Assembly (NCBI GenBank): GCA_026874595.1
Contig: CM049311.1
Span: forward strand, 10,199,676-10,263,675
Direction of reading: 5' to 3'
DNA from: Sipunculus nudus
Lineage: Eukaryota; Annelida; Sipuncula; Golfingiida; Sipunculidae
Length of the DNA: 64,000 nt
Shown here: positions 1 to 14,100 of the stretch, one piece after another
Layout: every line of letters starts with the position of its first letter
Numbering within the stretch: the stretch's first letter is position 1
The notes under the pieces: model-generated
Told to the model about the DNA's origin: nothing
The model's input: only the letters and a program-made list of their open reading frames with translations
Database searches by the model: none
Position numbers and translations under genes: made by a program

Positions 1-510
1 ATCACTTCATAATACACTGTAACTCTCAAGATACAATAGATTGTGATTATATACCCAAATTGAATTTTTAGGTGTGCTAGATTCTTGAAAATTAAGGACA
101 TTGCAAAAACTGAATATAAATATACAGCACCAAGGACCTTAGTCTGGTGTTTTAAATTTGTGATATCTATATATTTTTTATAATAATACCTCTGTGGTTT
201 ATCAGTGCCATCTTGTGTTTGTGCTCAGCACTATTTTTTTCATCTGAATTTTCATTGCAGATATAATACTACATTCATATAACTGTTTCTAGTAGTGTAT
301 TTTTTTCAATAGCTATTTCTAGATTCCTTCTCTTTAGGAAAATATACAAAGAATTTTTTCATATAACTTTAGTTGACAGCATTATCTCAAGAAGGCACTA
401 ATGCTTAATTTAGGTATTAATGTAAATAACATTGACAAAATACTGCATTTCAATAGAACTTCTGGTTTTCTCCCACCTGCGATCATTTACACAGTAATTT
501 AGACATGTAC
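1..510 (-). other. Start of the next intron of the SIAE-like gene
   Basis: Follows the GTACAT donor at 510. I found no further esterase-like exon before the window edge. Confidence 0.55.
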
Positions 511-3500
511 CTCTTTTGATTTCTGCAGAATACTTTTTGTGGTAATTGCTCCCCTCCAGAGTAATCTGGACTGTTTTTCCGACTTTGGTATTGTCAGCAT
601 AACCCCAGACTGAGGCTCTGCGAGGACTCCGTTGGAGAACCATATGATCACCATAGTATGATGCAAACATAAAGCTCGGCTCATTATCAATACCATCTCC
701 AACTGTAACAGAAAAAAAAATATATGTGTAAGACGTTCTGATTAATATACAAAAACTCTTGTATTATAGATTTACCTTCATATTTTAGGATGGTATTTAA
801 TACTTCTTAACACTTAGATGATTCTTCTGTTTGAGACATATAGCTAAATGGTTACATCATGTTAAAAAAATATAATACAAAGTTTATAATGTACAGACCT
901 GAGTAACCATTTCCTCCATCTCAGAACTGAACCAGCTAGTATGAATAATAAATTAAAATGAAGATATATGGATGAATAATTAAAAATAAAAGTAAATACA
1001 TCATATTATCTTACCCAAAAATGATAATACTTGTCTGGAACTTTTATTTTTCATTATTACAAATACAAATATATCATTTAAATAAATTATACTTTCAATA
1101 AACATGCATCATAGGTGCCACCTACCTGTGAACCTGTGAATCACCAGGCCTATGATAGCTCCACAGATAATTAATATAAACAGGGCCAGTCCCACGATCA
1201 TACATTTACGTTTGTACCAGACAGGTTTGCGTTTTGTAGAGACCTCTGTCTCGGTGGGTATTTCTCCATCTTCCGTGATTTCTACCGCCCCATTGGCCTG
1301 TTTATGGTTTGTGCCGCCGAGTGTCGTGGGGTGATTATTACTATGGCTGTTAAGTGGTGCTTTTTCATCTGGGCTTCCTTCCTGTAATAGATTTTATACT
1401 TTAATCATATATATAAGTAAACAATTTATCATGACAAAAAAAAATTACTGCTTTTGCTTTAAATTTTACTGAAACAAATACTCTTACACCAAACTACAAT
1501 CATATGTACTAGACATCTAAATTCCTGTATTATTTGATTAGTTTGAACTTATTCTCAATATGTACAGATAACAAATAGTGATGGATAATACGCTCAAAGT
1601 AAATTTTTTTCTTTTGAATGATTTATACAAGAAAGCTTTCTGACAACATCCTGAAAAACTGTTATTAATTCATGAGTAAGTATCATGTGTAAATAGTTTA
1701 AAACAAAACTTATACACTAAACATGTCCCCTGCATTCACATAATATGAGTCACATGACAGCTATTAGAAGGTCTTACCAAACCAAACTTTCCTTGCGCTG
1801 TCTCTGGCATTTCCAAATTTCTAAATAATTTTACCCTAAATCTCCTCACTATTGCACTGTTATTCCATACACTGTTGGTTTTAACAATCTACTATGATCA
1901 CAAGAACCATTGTGTCTAGAATAATATACTGGTATCATATGACTGAAAAATCAAACCACTCATTTTCATTGCTCATATAAGTTGAAGATAAAATTATAAA
2001 AGATAAAATCCTGACCCTGCAACCCTCTTGTACTGAAGACATCCTCTGTCTGAGCTCAGCTTGAGACAGGTTAAACCTTATGATTGCACTTTGAGTGCTT
2101 TAAAGCTTCTACTAAGCTTGTTACAGGTTCAACCAAGTAATTGTACCAGCCTACCACTGTGGCCTATTTAAGCTGGCTTTATGCAAAATGCTTCTTAAGT
2201 GTTTACTCCAAAAGTCACTTTCACTGTCTTAATTGTCAATATGAGGCTGGCTTCCTGACCATGCATAGTAAGTAGTAGATCTTTTTACAGGTTCAAGAGC
2301 ACACCTGTGGCTTTCATCCCCATAGAGTGGTAAGTACCACTGTACTCACCCAACTGAATGGTCATTATCTACCTCTCTTTATTTTAACCAACATCACAGA
2401 ATTTTCACTTTGTGTAACAAATGGACACATCCTAGAAATCCTTTGAAATGGTAACAGAGGCAGCTATTTATGCTGCACTGGTCAAGTGTAATTAAGTCCT
2501 GGATGCAATTAAGCAGTCTGACATACAGAGTGTGAATGGATGTTTTCCACACTACATGCAGATGACTTTTCTCAAGCCAACAATACCATAAAACAGCCTC
2601 TCAGATATAATCAGAGACCTACTGATTTTGTGAAATGTTAAAAATATCGGTCAGTAAAATGTTAAATGGATGTATGTGCATTGAGAGAGATATACATATT
2701 AGATTTTTAATAAAATTGTCACTGAGAAATGATGTGTATAAATTTTATAATAATAAAAATAACTGAATTAAAAAAAAGGTCAAGTAAAAACCTATTACAA
2801 AGAGCCCCCTAAAATAAGCAGGGGCCCCATCATAACATGAAAGGATGCCATTATGTTACTGACTGAAATGCAAGAGAGAAAGAAGCTCTGGTGGGGCAGA
2901 AAAATTTGCATGTTGTATGCTGGTATAACAAACCTATAGAGGCTAAATATTATATACAAGGACTTGTGATAATTTAAGATTCCATGCTAAAGGATACTGC
3001 ATTAATTTATTTGTTTATTATGTATTAAGTAGGCCTACATCAGCAGTCAATTCCTGATTCTGAGCCAGTCAGAATCACTCAGACATGAGTAATAATTCTA
3101 CCCTAGTCAGTAGACTTTTAATTAATTGATTTTAAAAAATACAAGGACCAAACATATAAATATATTATATTTAAATGTTAAGTCCTTGTATTTTTTAAAA
3201 TCAATATACCATTAAAGTCACACAGTAAAATGTCATTAAATTGTACTAAATGTTATTCTTCATTTTCCAGCTAAAAAAATAAGCTATATTAGTTTATCTC
3301 TCAGCCACCAGAGAGCACCACTGATATATCTGACACTTTCTTTGCATTGACACTCTTGTATCAATTATATCTTCCTTCATTTTCTTTATACAGAATAACT
3401 GTTATATTTTAGCAGTTACAAGAGATTCACTCTTACTTTTTCATGCTTTGGTGATGCTTTTTGGTCATTTTTCATTTGCAAGGCAACCTGCTCCTCTGAT

Positions 3501-3511
3501 GCAGTTGCCAT
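511..3511 (-). CDS. SIAE: Sialate O-acetylesterase-like protein, membrane-anchored, 5' part (3 coding exons, incomplete)
   Basis: SIAE-family enzymes remove O-acetyl groups from sialic acids. Seen: exons 3437-3511 (25 codons, ATG at 3511), 1126-1381 and 511-702, each with AG acceptor and GT donor (GTAAGAG, GTAGGT, GTACAT), and phases that join without a stop to about 174 residues. Residues 1-85 are polar and end in a basic patch (TKRKPVWYKRKC); residues 86-106 are one hydrophobic helix (MIVGLALFILIICGAIIGLV). Exon 3 then carries the family's N-terminal signature (FASYYGDHMVLQRSP, ASVWGYA, VQITLEG), which matches the FASY..DMVLQ and VWG region of animal SIAE as I remember it. The SGNH catalytic exons lie past the left edge. 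The start was chosen because an in-frame TAG lies just upstream. The family call is strong; substrate and orthology are inferred. Confidence 0.85.
703..1125 (-). other. Intron 3 of the SIAE-like gene (counting one upstream leader exon)
   Basis: AT-rich sequence bounded by a GTAGGT donor and a T-rich tract ending in TTACAG. It is a phase 1 intron. No other feature was seen in it. Confidence 0.7.
1382..3436 (-). other. Intron 2 of the SIAE-like gene (counting one upstream leader exon)
   Basis: Phase 0 intron bounded by GTAAGAG and CTATTACAG. Apart from the 24 bp hairpin at 3125-3205 it holds AT-rich sequence with no supportable coding region. Confidence 0.7.
3125..3205. repeat. Perfect 24 bp inverted repeat (foldback hairpin)
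   Basis: Arms at 3125-3148 and 3182-3205 are exact reverse complements (ATTGATTTTAAAAAATACAA followed by GGAC), with a 33 bp AT-rich loop. It could be a small foldback element or MITE, or a transcribed hairpin within the intron of the SIAE-like gene. Confidence 0.7.
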
Positions 3512-3550
3512 GGTGATTGGACTGATGCTATCTTCCTAAATCCTTAAAAC
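3512..3550 (-). other. 5' UTR part of the first coding exon of the SIAE-like gene
   Basis: Upstream of the ATG there is a polypyrimidine tract followed by CAG, giving an acceptor at 3551-3552 on the minus strand. The coding exon therefore begins with about 39 bases of leader. The leader contains an in-frame TAG, so no coding continues from an upstream exon. At least one non-coding exon must lie further right on the minus strand. Confidence 0.55.
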
Positions 3551-4139
3551 CTGAAAAAAAACAGAGAGACATGTTCTTGAACAGTGTCAGATAAATAACA
3601 TTAAGTTTCCATGAAACATTAATGGTGAAAACTGTTTATTTTATCAAAACTACTTCCTGAATATCATATATTAGTAAACTGTACAGATGTTCACCATCAC
3701 ATTAATAATAAGTTTAAAGAAGTTTCACAAATAAAAAAGAAATTACAAAAGTTTTGCCATTGGACCTAATGATAAACATTAATTAATCTGCTGCTACCTG
3801 GTGAAAACTTAAATTTTTAATGCGCATGCAACAACACATGATCCTATACACAGGACCTCAATTGTTTAATGCTTTAGCATAAAAGCTGATATAATTCAAT
3901 CTAATATGTGTGTAGGGTTGCTTTTACCCAATAATCCCTTCTACCTCTTGCTGAACATATGATTGTATCATAAGGGAGAATAATAAACAGAAATTAATCT
4001 CCAGGCTTTGACCAAGTAACACCACAAAGGCACCATGCTGTATATCAACAAACAAGGGAACACTTCCAAGACGCCTTCTTAGAGTACCTTCTCCAGTTTG
4101 GCTTACCAGTAATAGATGACCATTGTTAACATGTGATAT

Positions 4140-4415
4140 ATACCAGTAATGTAGTCGAGTCCACACCATTAGAGTCCGAGTACAAGTCTGAGTCCATGCC
4201 ACTCGAGCCCAAGTCCAAGACCTTGAGGCGTGAGTCAAAGTCCACTCTTTTTTTTTTTAATTTTTTAAAAAATTTTTAATTTTTTTTGGTGGAGCTTACT
4301 GCCTCCATTTTTTTAATGCTGACTTATCTCATTCTTAATTCAAGAATGTCCACTTTCCTCGAGCCTCAATCATTTGGTACCTGAGTCTAAGTCGGAGTCC
4401 AGGGCCCTCAAGTAC
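4140..4415. repeat. Degenerate GACTC/GAGTC-rich repeat
   Basis: On the minus strand, GACT-C/T-type hexamers recur every 6-15 bases (GGACTC, GACTTG, GACTCA, GGCTCG) at about 4140-4250 and again at 4370-4415, separated by a T/A-rich tract. Similar words recur at 45.23-45.50 kb. It looks like a degenerate dispersed low-complexity family. Confidence 0.5.
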
Positions 4416-4746
4416 TTTAGTACTTAATCACTGATAAATACTTCCTTGATATGGCAATTTATTTCCAACAGTACCAAAATGTTCCAACAGGTGTAAGCAC
4501 CAGTATTTTTATAGTCACAATATATTCAAAAGTTGCAAACATGAAGGATTGTTATTCAACCTTATCTTTGACCAAATCAGCTCCATGAATTTAATCCACA
4601 AGACTTTCCATAGTGCAAAATGATTTGACACCTTGAAAAAATTCCTCTCTCAATTTGTTAATGGAACTTTATACACAAAGCCAAATATACACTTATTATT
4701 GACATACAAACTGCATACAATTTTGTATTGAACAGAAAATGATCAG

Positions 4747-5152
4747 ACAGGGCTCAACATTAACTTTTGTGCCACTGAAGGCAAGTAACTTCTAGCTTTT
4801 ACTTGTTCTGCATGGATTATTACTTGTTCTACAAAAATCAGTGATTGCAGCTGCCAGCTTCAAACACAAAAAAGTGTTCCATATGATTATTTTCAACAAT
4901 AAACATGTGCTTATGTTTGACTGCTAATAACATTTCTCTTTAGTATTTGGACAGATAAACATACAGGTAATATAAGAAGGAGATATTACATAATGATTTC
5001 ATTTCTTCAAGTAAAAAAATGGCTAACTGAATTTATAGGTATATGTTGGACCAACTTGCCAAGTGAGGCAAGTATTGACCCACTTTGGTCGCTCTATCGC
5101 CATTTTCACTTACCCCAAGTAAGAAGTTAACCATTATTGACGAGCCCTGCCA
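4747..5152. repeat. Dispersed repeat with inverted ends (family A)
   Basis: The left end reads CAGGGCTCAACATTAACTTT and then GGCAAGTAACTTCTAGCTTT. The right end carries the inverse motif, GTTAACCATTATTGACGAGC followed by CCTG. A second family member at 56,995-57,185 shares the same words in reverse orientation. This suggests a MITE-like element of about 0.4 kb. Confidence 0.5.
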
Positions 5153-8100
5153 GATTTTGAACAAGACTTTGATTTCAATCAATGACCTAGAACACAGAAT
5201 TATGGTATTTATCTGCTTCCCAAATAAATCATACTGCAATCACAGAGTTTATGAAACATTACCTGATAAATGAGCAATATTTTTTTATACTCAACTTTTT
5301 TTGTGCAATTATCTCCATTTCTGTTATGGTTAACTTTTCATCATCATTGAGTAAGGGATATCCTCATATTCCTTTAGATGACTTAGCCATTGAGCACAAA
5401 AACTGTGAGGCAGCTTTGGACACAATCTGTACCGCAATAAACATTTTATATTCCACCAACAGCAGGCAATTAAACCTTCTTCAAGATCCCAGAGAACCTT
5501 TTCGTAACAGAGTTACGTCAAGTACGTAAGTGGGACCATAGTGATCAGCTGGCAACCCAGTATCCAATTAACGTAAAAACACATCTACTAGTTGCACCAG
5601 GGGCTTTTCTGACTAAGTTTTCTTAACAGTCCTATGCCCTGATACCGGAATCTTTGGAGAACCACCAAAGTCATCCGGGCTTTTCATAGAAGACTTCACA
5701 CAAAAGGGAAGTAAGAATAAAACCTTGCATGAAGAAAAATGTATAATCACAACGTCATAAATCTGGTTTTATCAGCATGATTCATGGGCCGAAGGAGCGC
5801 TTTGAATAGCAGAGGTGATTCATCACGTGCTGTCAGTGACGAACATCAAAGGACAATTCCGGCAGCTGTTGGGGGCTAGCCTTCCATAGTCGATCTATAA
5901 TTGACGTTTCAAACCAAGCTTCAAAGTGGCAAAGTATTGACTCAGTTTTTATCTTAACCAAAACTACCTCTTCACAATTGCTGATGACTTGTTCCCTCTT
6001 TCTTTTCTCTCATTGCTTCCCTCCTCTTAGACTGGTATCTTTCTTCATTAATTACAGGCTCAGGCAGGGATCAGCCCTTGAAATAAATCTTATTTTATCC
6101 TCTTAGGGACCTACAGCCAGGGGGGTTGGTGACAAATAAAATTCAGAATAAAACAGCTGGCTCACCCCACAATATTTCACATAATATCTCCATAAAGTCC
6201 ACTTAAGGACGAACTGGGAGTATCAATTATTGCATTGTCCTCTAAGAAGTCTACACTACAATGGCATGAAGATCATGCACAAGGGTTATCTCCTCCAAGA
6301 ACTCCCTAGAGGTAGCTTGCTTCAGGATTTAACTTACCAATAGCTTAAAAGCATTTCCCAAGTTAATAAATTTTCTAATCTCCTTTTGCCAGGTAGTAAA
6401 GTGCTATGGTTGTCTGAAAACAAGTGAACATAACTGACTCCTGTTTGAAGAAATAATTAATTATGACGACTTGAAAAAGCTTCTTGGTGATATTTCATTA
6501 ATATTACTAAAAAAATTTTCCTGATTATATTTACTTGTATAATATTCTGTGAAACAGAAAATAGTCTAGTGTCTGTATACTAAATAATATGCAGACAGCC
6601 AAATAAACTGCCATGCTATCCTGTTGAAACTACATATGATTTATTACTAAGAGAGGTATATAATTCTTAACGTCTATAAGGGACTATTTATTCATCTAAT
6701 GAGGTGGTTAATTACAGGTCTTCACCCTTTAATAAGCATCAGAACACAAGGTGTACAAGTATACACTAGACAGAGTAAGTCTAGAGGAGAAACACGTAAA
6801 ATTTATTACTCTTAATGTCAGAGTAACTGTAACCCAGGCTATAATCACAACACAATAGAATATGGAGTGAGTCTGTGCTATTCACGGTGACACCCTATAA
6901 TTTGTTCACTCCCAGGAAGCTTAAGCCATGCTATAAATCACACCAACGTCTCCTTATTCCCACAAACAATATGATATTTAACATTCATATGCACTGAGAG
7001 AACAGATCTTTTTCCATAACAAAAGCTGTCTAACATCAAAGACACACCACTTCAAAGTTGTTTGAAAGAGGACTATGTAACCGTACATCAGTCAAATAAG
7101 GACAGACCATTCAACATTGCAAAAACAATACCACCATGTTAAAATTGAGACAATTTATCTCGTTGAATCCGGGTTTCTCTGAGGTTTTCATTTGATAATT
7201 GACTGTAATGACATAGATAGCAAACTCCATTTATCATCCGGTCATTTAGAAAACGAACCTCAATTAACTCTTCAGCTGAAGTCCTCCAGGGCATACTGGT
7301 AATTGCAAAAGCTTATATTTGTGCAGGAACTTATTTTGCCACAGGGATTAGTCTTTCTGTCCTGTATCCTTTGATTTCTTTCGCTCCATAAAACACTCTG
7401 GATTATCTTGCCTGTAATTATATAATTAAATTGCAGCTAATATTGACTCTATCCTTTACTGCAGCCTCATTTTTCTGTTTCATTATGACTGATAGCATTA
7501 TCAAGCCGTACCGAGCACAATACTGTCATCTCAAATTTTCTCTTTTCATCTGGTTAGTAAACCTGCTGGTTAACTTTTTGTCAAAGTCAACCTGCTACTG
7601 TTTGTGGCTGTTATAAGTCTTCTGGGGCAGCACTGGGAAATGCTTGCAGTCAAGAGAAAACTTATATCAATTTGAGTCCTGGGAGTACTAATCAAAAGCA
7701 ATAAATTTTTGCCAAGCCTTTTGGAAATTTGTAATTGATTATTATGTTTAGTCCAGTGATCAATTATCAATCAAATTATCAATTAAATTTTAAATTTAAT
7801 TTAAATAATCATTTTTTTCTACCATAAAGCCTTTAAAAGATTTATCAAATCAGATGAGAGAGTAAAAAAAGGGCTAGGTCTGTAAGCTGCAAAAAAAGTC
7901 ATATCTGCAGGGAGAGACCCTAAAAATAATTATTGCAAAATTTCCAATACAGCACAGATTCAGAATGTCCTAAAAAGTTTTTCTCTTGTTGGACCAATTT
8001 TTATTAGATTATACCTCATTGTTTCATCAATATCACTAATAGTTTTAATCAAGGAGCCAACAAAAATAAACTAACATTTCTGGGCAGCAATAATATTTGT

Positions 8101-11100
8101 AACCAAGGTGTAAACTAATTCAGTGTTATATCAGGCCCTTAGTCCTAACTCGCAGTCTGACATAGCTACAGTTACAAATGTTTACGTAAACTAATGTTCC
8201 TGTTTCATTTGGTTTAGTTATGACAGTAGCTACAATGGCTGACATTCCAAGTCAACCCAGGCACCAAACTGTGCCTGACTCCATGAAGTCATTTGTTATA
8301 TGCAGTGCCACCTGTCCTTGTCTACTTGAACTAAGGGAAAACTGTATTCCAGCACCACCATGGGTGAATTCATATGAGATCCATCAACTAACTGTTTTGT
8401 GCTTGACTGACCATCTGACAAAATGTATGCTGATTTAAAGGACTGAACTTACATCATGCAGACAAAGAAACAACTTGAATCACTGCTCCTACTTTCTATC
8501 GTTCCATAGTTTTTTCCATAATTATTTAGCACCAAGGCCGCTTATTAATTACCCTAAAATACCATTCTTGCTTTAAATCCCTCCAAAATTCCATGCATTT
8601 TGACTGAACTGGAAAATGAAAAAAATTGAAGAAAAAAATTGTTGTCAAAGAATGCAAAGAACAATTGTGTATGTACATGTGTGTACACGTGTGTCCTTAT
8701 CCTTAAAAATCAGGAATTTACCTCATCCTCTCAACACTTTTGTTATATAGTTTTGTCGGCAACCTGTTTTGTTATACAAGTTTGTTGCATGCAAGTCTGC
8801 AACGACTCATGGTTGTCCAAAGTAATATTCTTTATCCCTATTTCCAAGTTACTTATCAGGAGTACATTAGTAATCACTTGTCACTTACATGATATACACA
8901 CTAGTAACAGCACTCATTCATCTATATCTGTATTCCAGTATGAACAGATAGCCAAACCTGGTCCAGTGTGTGCAAAACTCATTCATAAAACATGCGAGGT
9001 CACAGGTCTGCATGTACCGCTATCATTCACTTGACACCCAGGGCAGGTCTAGGAAGTTTTCCACCCTGTCTCCCCAAACAAAGCTATTGAATCCTATTAG
9101 CGTGACCCCCTGGCCGCGTAACGTCTTTAGCAGCAATAAACATGAACATCAACCAAATTCATTGTGTGTAGTACCTTGGATCTGTATTCACTACCACCAG
9201 ATTTCACCCGTGTTACAAAAACATACACACACACATATTCAAGATTTGTCTTTACTGTTATAAATGAGGTTCTATTCTTTAACAAGTGTCCTCAAATAAT
9301 TTTTTTCTGTGTATACATTGATCTGACAGCATAAATGGAGTTCATTCATGAAAAAAAAATCTCTTTATCATTATTGTACTTACCCTTAAGCAGTCCTGCT
9401 AGTCCATAAAAAATTATTTAACAAATACCTCAGAATTTCCTCACAAGATCTGAGGAACTCTTTTTTATTTAGTTTTCACTTTTGGGCTTTCTGCATATGA
9501 AAAATCATTTTGATATTTCCCAAAAAAGATGCATATCATAATCTGTCATATTTTCTTCAAATTCTTCCAGGAAAATGAACAAATGTTGAATTAATACAAT
9601 TCATTCTTTCTCATTTAATGAAATAAATAATCAAATTGCATAAATTCTACATGCAGGCAAATGCGAAAGACACAAATATAATTTTTTTCTAGCTACAAAC
9701 ATAATCAAAGTAATATAAAAGCAAGTGAAAATTTCAAAACAACAACTACCCCAATAATTGATCAAATCTTACCAAGTAAGCAGAATAAACCCATGCTGTT
9801 ATCATACTCAGGATTCCACTCTAGCAGACAGATGCAGAAATTTAACAATCACGCACAAAGGTTCAAGGTCAGGCAATGCATCACTGCCAATAACGCGCAC
9901 AAAAAATCAAGGATTTTCACCACAACAGAACATCCAATTAACCCACTGAGTAGCCCTGTAATGCTGGGTGGACTACCTCGGCATGTACTAGAGTAAAACT
10001 CTGTTGTCTCAAACTTCTGAAAGTCCTGGCCCCTGCATAATTTACCAGCCAGTAGTTAAATTATTTAATATTGTAACTTCCTTTTGTAAGGCACTGGATT
10101 TATTTTTGGCAGCATGTTTTACTTAGGTTTCATTATTCCTAAGGAAGTCATGTTTTCACTGATAACTGTTTGTTTAAAGGTTATTTTAGTACCAGGATTA
10201 TGCAAAACTACTTAACCAATTTCTACAAATCATAATGGAGCAGTAGGATGCACACCAAAGAAAGCCCCATTAAACTTTTACAGTAATAAGGTGAACATCT
10301 AGATAAAGAGATGGCTCCAACATGCTTCAGTGTTCTAGGGCTAGAATACAGGACTCAAAGCCAGATCATGATTTCCAATAACAACCCAGATAAGATTTTT
10401 CACAGATGTTCCCCACCCAGGGTAAGCGCTTTGCAGGCTTACCAGGAAGGCTGTGCCCCACAGCCATTTTTCACTCACAAACGAGTGCCCCTTTCATGGG
10501 TTTCTTGATGGTATGACACAAAAATAATAAGTTATTATACACGAAGGCTGGCAGGTGTGATAGCCATCAGGCCTGTTGAACAACAGGATATAAATGACAA
10601 GAAGTGTGTGCTACCACCCTGCCATGTAGTCTGAAACTGGAATGGAATTCTGCAATGTATATGTATACTTTGTTAAGCAGCACTCAAAAATGCAGGCTGC
10701 AACCGCCAGCAAAAACAAATATTGTAAAAAAAAGGGGATAGATCCAGTCAGATAATTTTTCTTTGTGTAGGTAAACACTTTACTGTCATTACAGTTTGCA
10801 CAGCTATAAATAAATTGAAATATTTGCATATATGAGCCTAATCATCAAGTTTGTCAAATATAAACCATTAGTATAATCATTATAGGTCATACTATTAATA
10901 ACACAAAATCAATAACACTGAGACAAAGGCATTCTGTGAATTTGCAGAACCTAAAAAAAATGTCTCAGATGGAGATACAGAATTCTTTAAATAAACAGAT
11001 ATGAATAAAATCTGTATAAAACTCAAATAGCAATTTTTATTATCTTAATGCATTTATGTTTTGTCCATGTCCTCCATCAGTACAAATACTATCTTTTGAT

Positions 11101-14100
11101 ATTTTATTCTTCATGCAAAAATAACAAATCTGTAATGTAATCTGGCTTATTATCCGCTCTTTCTTATCTGGTCTACCCATCTGACTTCTCAGGATGTATG
11201 ACTATGTGGTAAATCAGTCACTGCAGGTCGAGGCTCTGAACTGAATTATTGCTATTGATTAACAAGAAATGCTTCCTAACGAATAAACCACAATAAAGAG
11301 CTAGGATGACTCAGAGTCTGGTCGAACACATTACACAGATACAATAAACGATGCTATAGACTGGCACTCTGCTCATTACTGTAATGACCTTCGTATCTTC
11401 AGTACCGGCACTAATACAGCAGAATGGAGGCTGTGTTATCAGCATTACTGCTCTGTTTGATTGTCTAAGAGGAAGGTGATTCAAAAAGAGCTTGGTCATG
11501 GGGTCATCATAAGAGTTGACTAGGCTCATAAGTCATCGGAACATGTTGTCTAAATTACAGTAAATACTTCCTCAGGTGACAAGTCTAGAGCTAGAGTAAA
11601 CAATTTTTTTAAAAATAGTCTTCATGACTAAAGCCAAAAATTGTTAAAATATTCAGACTCAATTTGTGAGTGACTAGTTGCCAAAAATAAAATGAGAAAA
11701 TGTAGTCGTGGTTGGTCATATAGATTCCCTTTTTGTGTTTTCTCCATAAGAGAACCTATACAGAGTATATAACTTTTAATCAGCATGTAAAATCTTACGA
11801 ATCTAATATGGAGGGACACTGAATGACTGGACATTTTTTTTATTTTCATCATTCACAAATGACAAAGAAGCTCTGATTTATTACAATGTCAGTCTTTTGC
11901 TTTTATAAGCTACACCAAAGATCTGGCATTATAATATTGGTAATATCATTCTTTTACCTTTTGACTTGTATGTGTTAATTTGACACATGAGAGATGTTTA
12001 TGTGGATACAGTATAAATGATGCTTCATATGTTGAAAGGATATTTATTTCAAAGTTAATTAATATGGTACAATTTCATATTAGTTAATATTATGAATTAA
12101 GAAGCCTGAAAACACAAAACCAAACAAAGTATGTTCTTTTAGGCAAAAAAATACAGTATGTATGTGTGGGAACCACTTGTATGTTAAACATGTATTTGCC
12201 AGTTTACGTCACAATAGGGGTTAATGGCGATTCCTCTTATTTCTATGAGAGCTTGTGGCTGTCAGGTGCTGGAGCAGCCTACAAAACAGCCGCTGCAGCT
12301 GCCTGGCTGTGCTTGTATAACAGCTTCACATAGCCTGGGGTTACATAGGCTACAGCACCTTCAAAACACCAATCTCCGCACAGGAACTGTTTTTTGTTGT
12401 GAGAACCAGACCAAACATGCTCGCGGGCGGAGGTTGCATTCAGACTCTTTCCTAGTGAGTCAGTGTAGACTTGACTCAGCCTCATTTATTTAACAGCAAC
12501 AGTCAGTACATACGGCAAGTGTCTACTTTCTTGTTGCTAATACCATTATCATAACAAATAATGATATGTTTTTAGTCTAAGATTGTATACATTTTACATC
12601 ATTAATTTGCCATTTACATGCAGAAAAATTCTACATTATTTAACATTTACAACATTTTATAAATAAAATATTTTTTTCAACCTTTCCACATCACTGACAG
12701 AAATTACCAATGTTACAGTTTTTATTAATCATCTCATATATTAAATGCCCCTTATGCCAATACCTCTGCCTTTTTTTTCCACTGATGATTTAAATCATCA
12801 ACACTGAGAACATTTGACCAAAATAATAAAACAATGATTTTTTAATTAGATGAAATACTGTGTGTAAAATTAAATAAAAAATTGCACCTGTATCATATTT
12901 TTAATTAATAATTTAATATACACCAAATAGAATTGAATATAAGAAAGCAAGATAAACATTTCAAAAACAGCTTAACAACAAAGATAATATGACCTTTAGC
13001 AGTTAGATACTGACCTTATGGCAGCAGCCTTGACCTTTGAGTTAATCTTCGCTGTTCATTACATTAATCCGGTCAAATTGCCACCCATTGATAGGGATCA
13101 GACTATTTATTTCACGGCATCTGGGCGGTATTATACAAGATACATAAGTGGTCCTCCGACCAGAGGGCTTTTACCATATGACTGGCAGTCTGACATTTCT
13201 AAAGCCTCACGCCCAAGGGAAAACCTTTAGGGCATCAGCATTTACAGATTACACCCTATCTGCAAGTCAATGGCCACTGCCCTCCCCTGCCACGGAGACT
13301 GAAGAGTGAACGGCAAAACCGATAGGTCCTATTATGTTCTAGACTGGACATGCCAAAGGGCAGAGCTTGAATATTTCTCCCTGACTTCAGTTTGACAATG
13401 AGGCTAATTTGCATGTACGGGTGCAGCATCTTTGAGCTCAGCACAATCGGCTTTGCCCACCTTCCATTGGTGTTTAGTTTAAAGCCCTCTTTCTTTTCCT
13501 GGAGATGCAATGAGGGGATGGCAGTACATGGTATAATGCCTGCCAGATGAAAGTGAGAGCTTAAGTACTAACATCCTGTCCAGTGCAGTTAATGAATAAC
13601 ACAGCCTCAAGTTCGGTGATAATGAACACTCACTGTACCGTGTATAAGTGAAGGTCAGTGGAGTAGGGGAAATTCACTGAAAAGAGAACTTTTATTTTTC
13701 ATAGAGGAAGCCAATCACCTGTACATTCCATTCATTTACTGCATATTTTCATTTGCATGTCCATCACCTAAAGTGGGCACCACTGTCTACTGAATGAGAA
13801 TGAAGGTGGCAATAGAATTATGAGAATGAAAGTTTATTTATAAAAGTTCCAGATTTCTAGTTTTCAAGATGTCAACCTTGGACTAATATTTAAGTCATAT
13901 ATACAATGATGTAAGAATACATCTTCTGGGTTCTCTTCAGATTTCTTGATTTAAGCATGAAGAATTTGGGACGGTCCACCTGAGCTTTGTATTGTACCCA
14001 CACTACCTAGATCTATGTCTTAATCTCTACCATGAAAATGTTTTACAAGGAATTGTGCAATAATTGGGACATTCAGGTTAACAAGTTAACATGCTTTATA

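Noticed and set aside
8639-9263. Two overlapping plus-strand frames (131 and 97 codons)
   Set aside because: The first begins at a non-ATG codon; both lack domains and have biased low-complexity residues.
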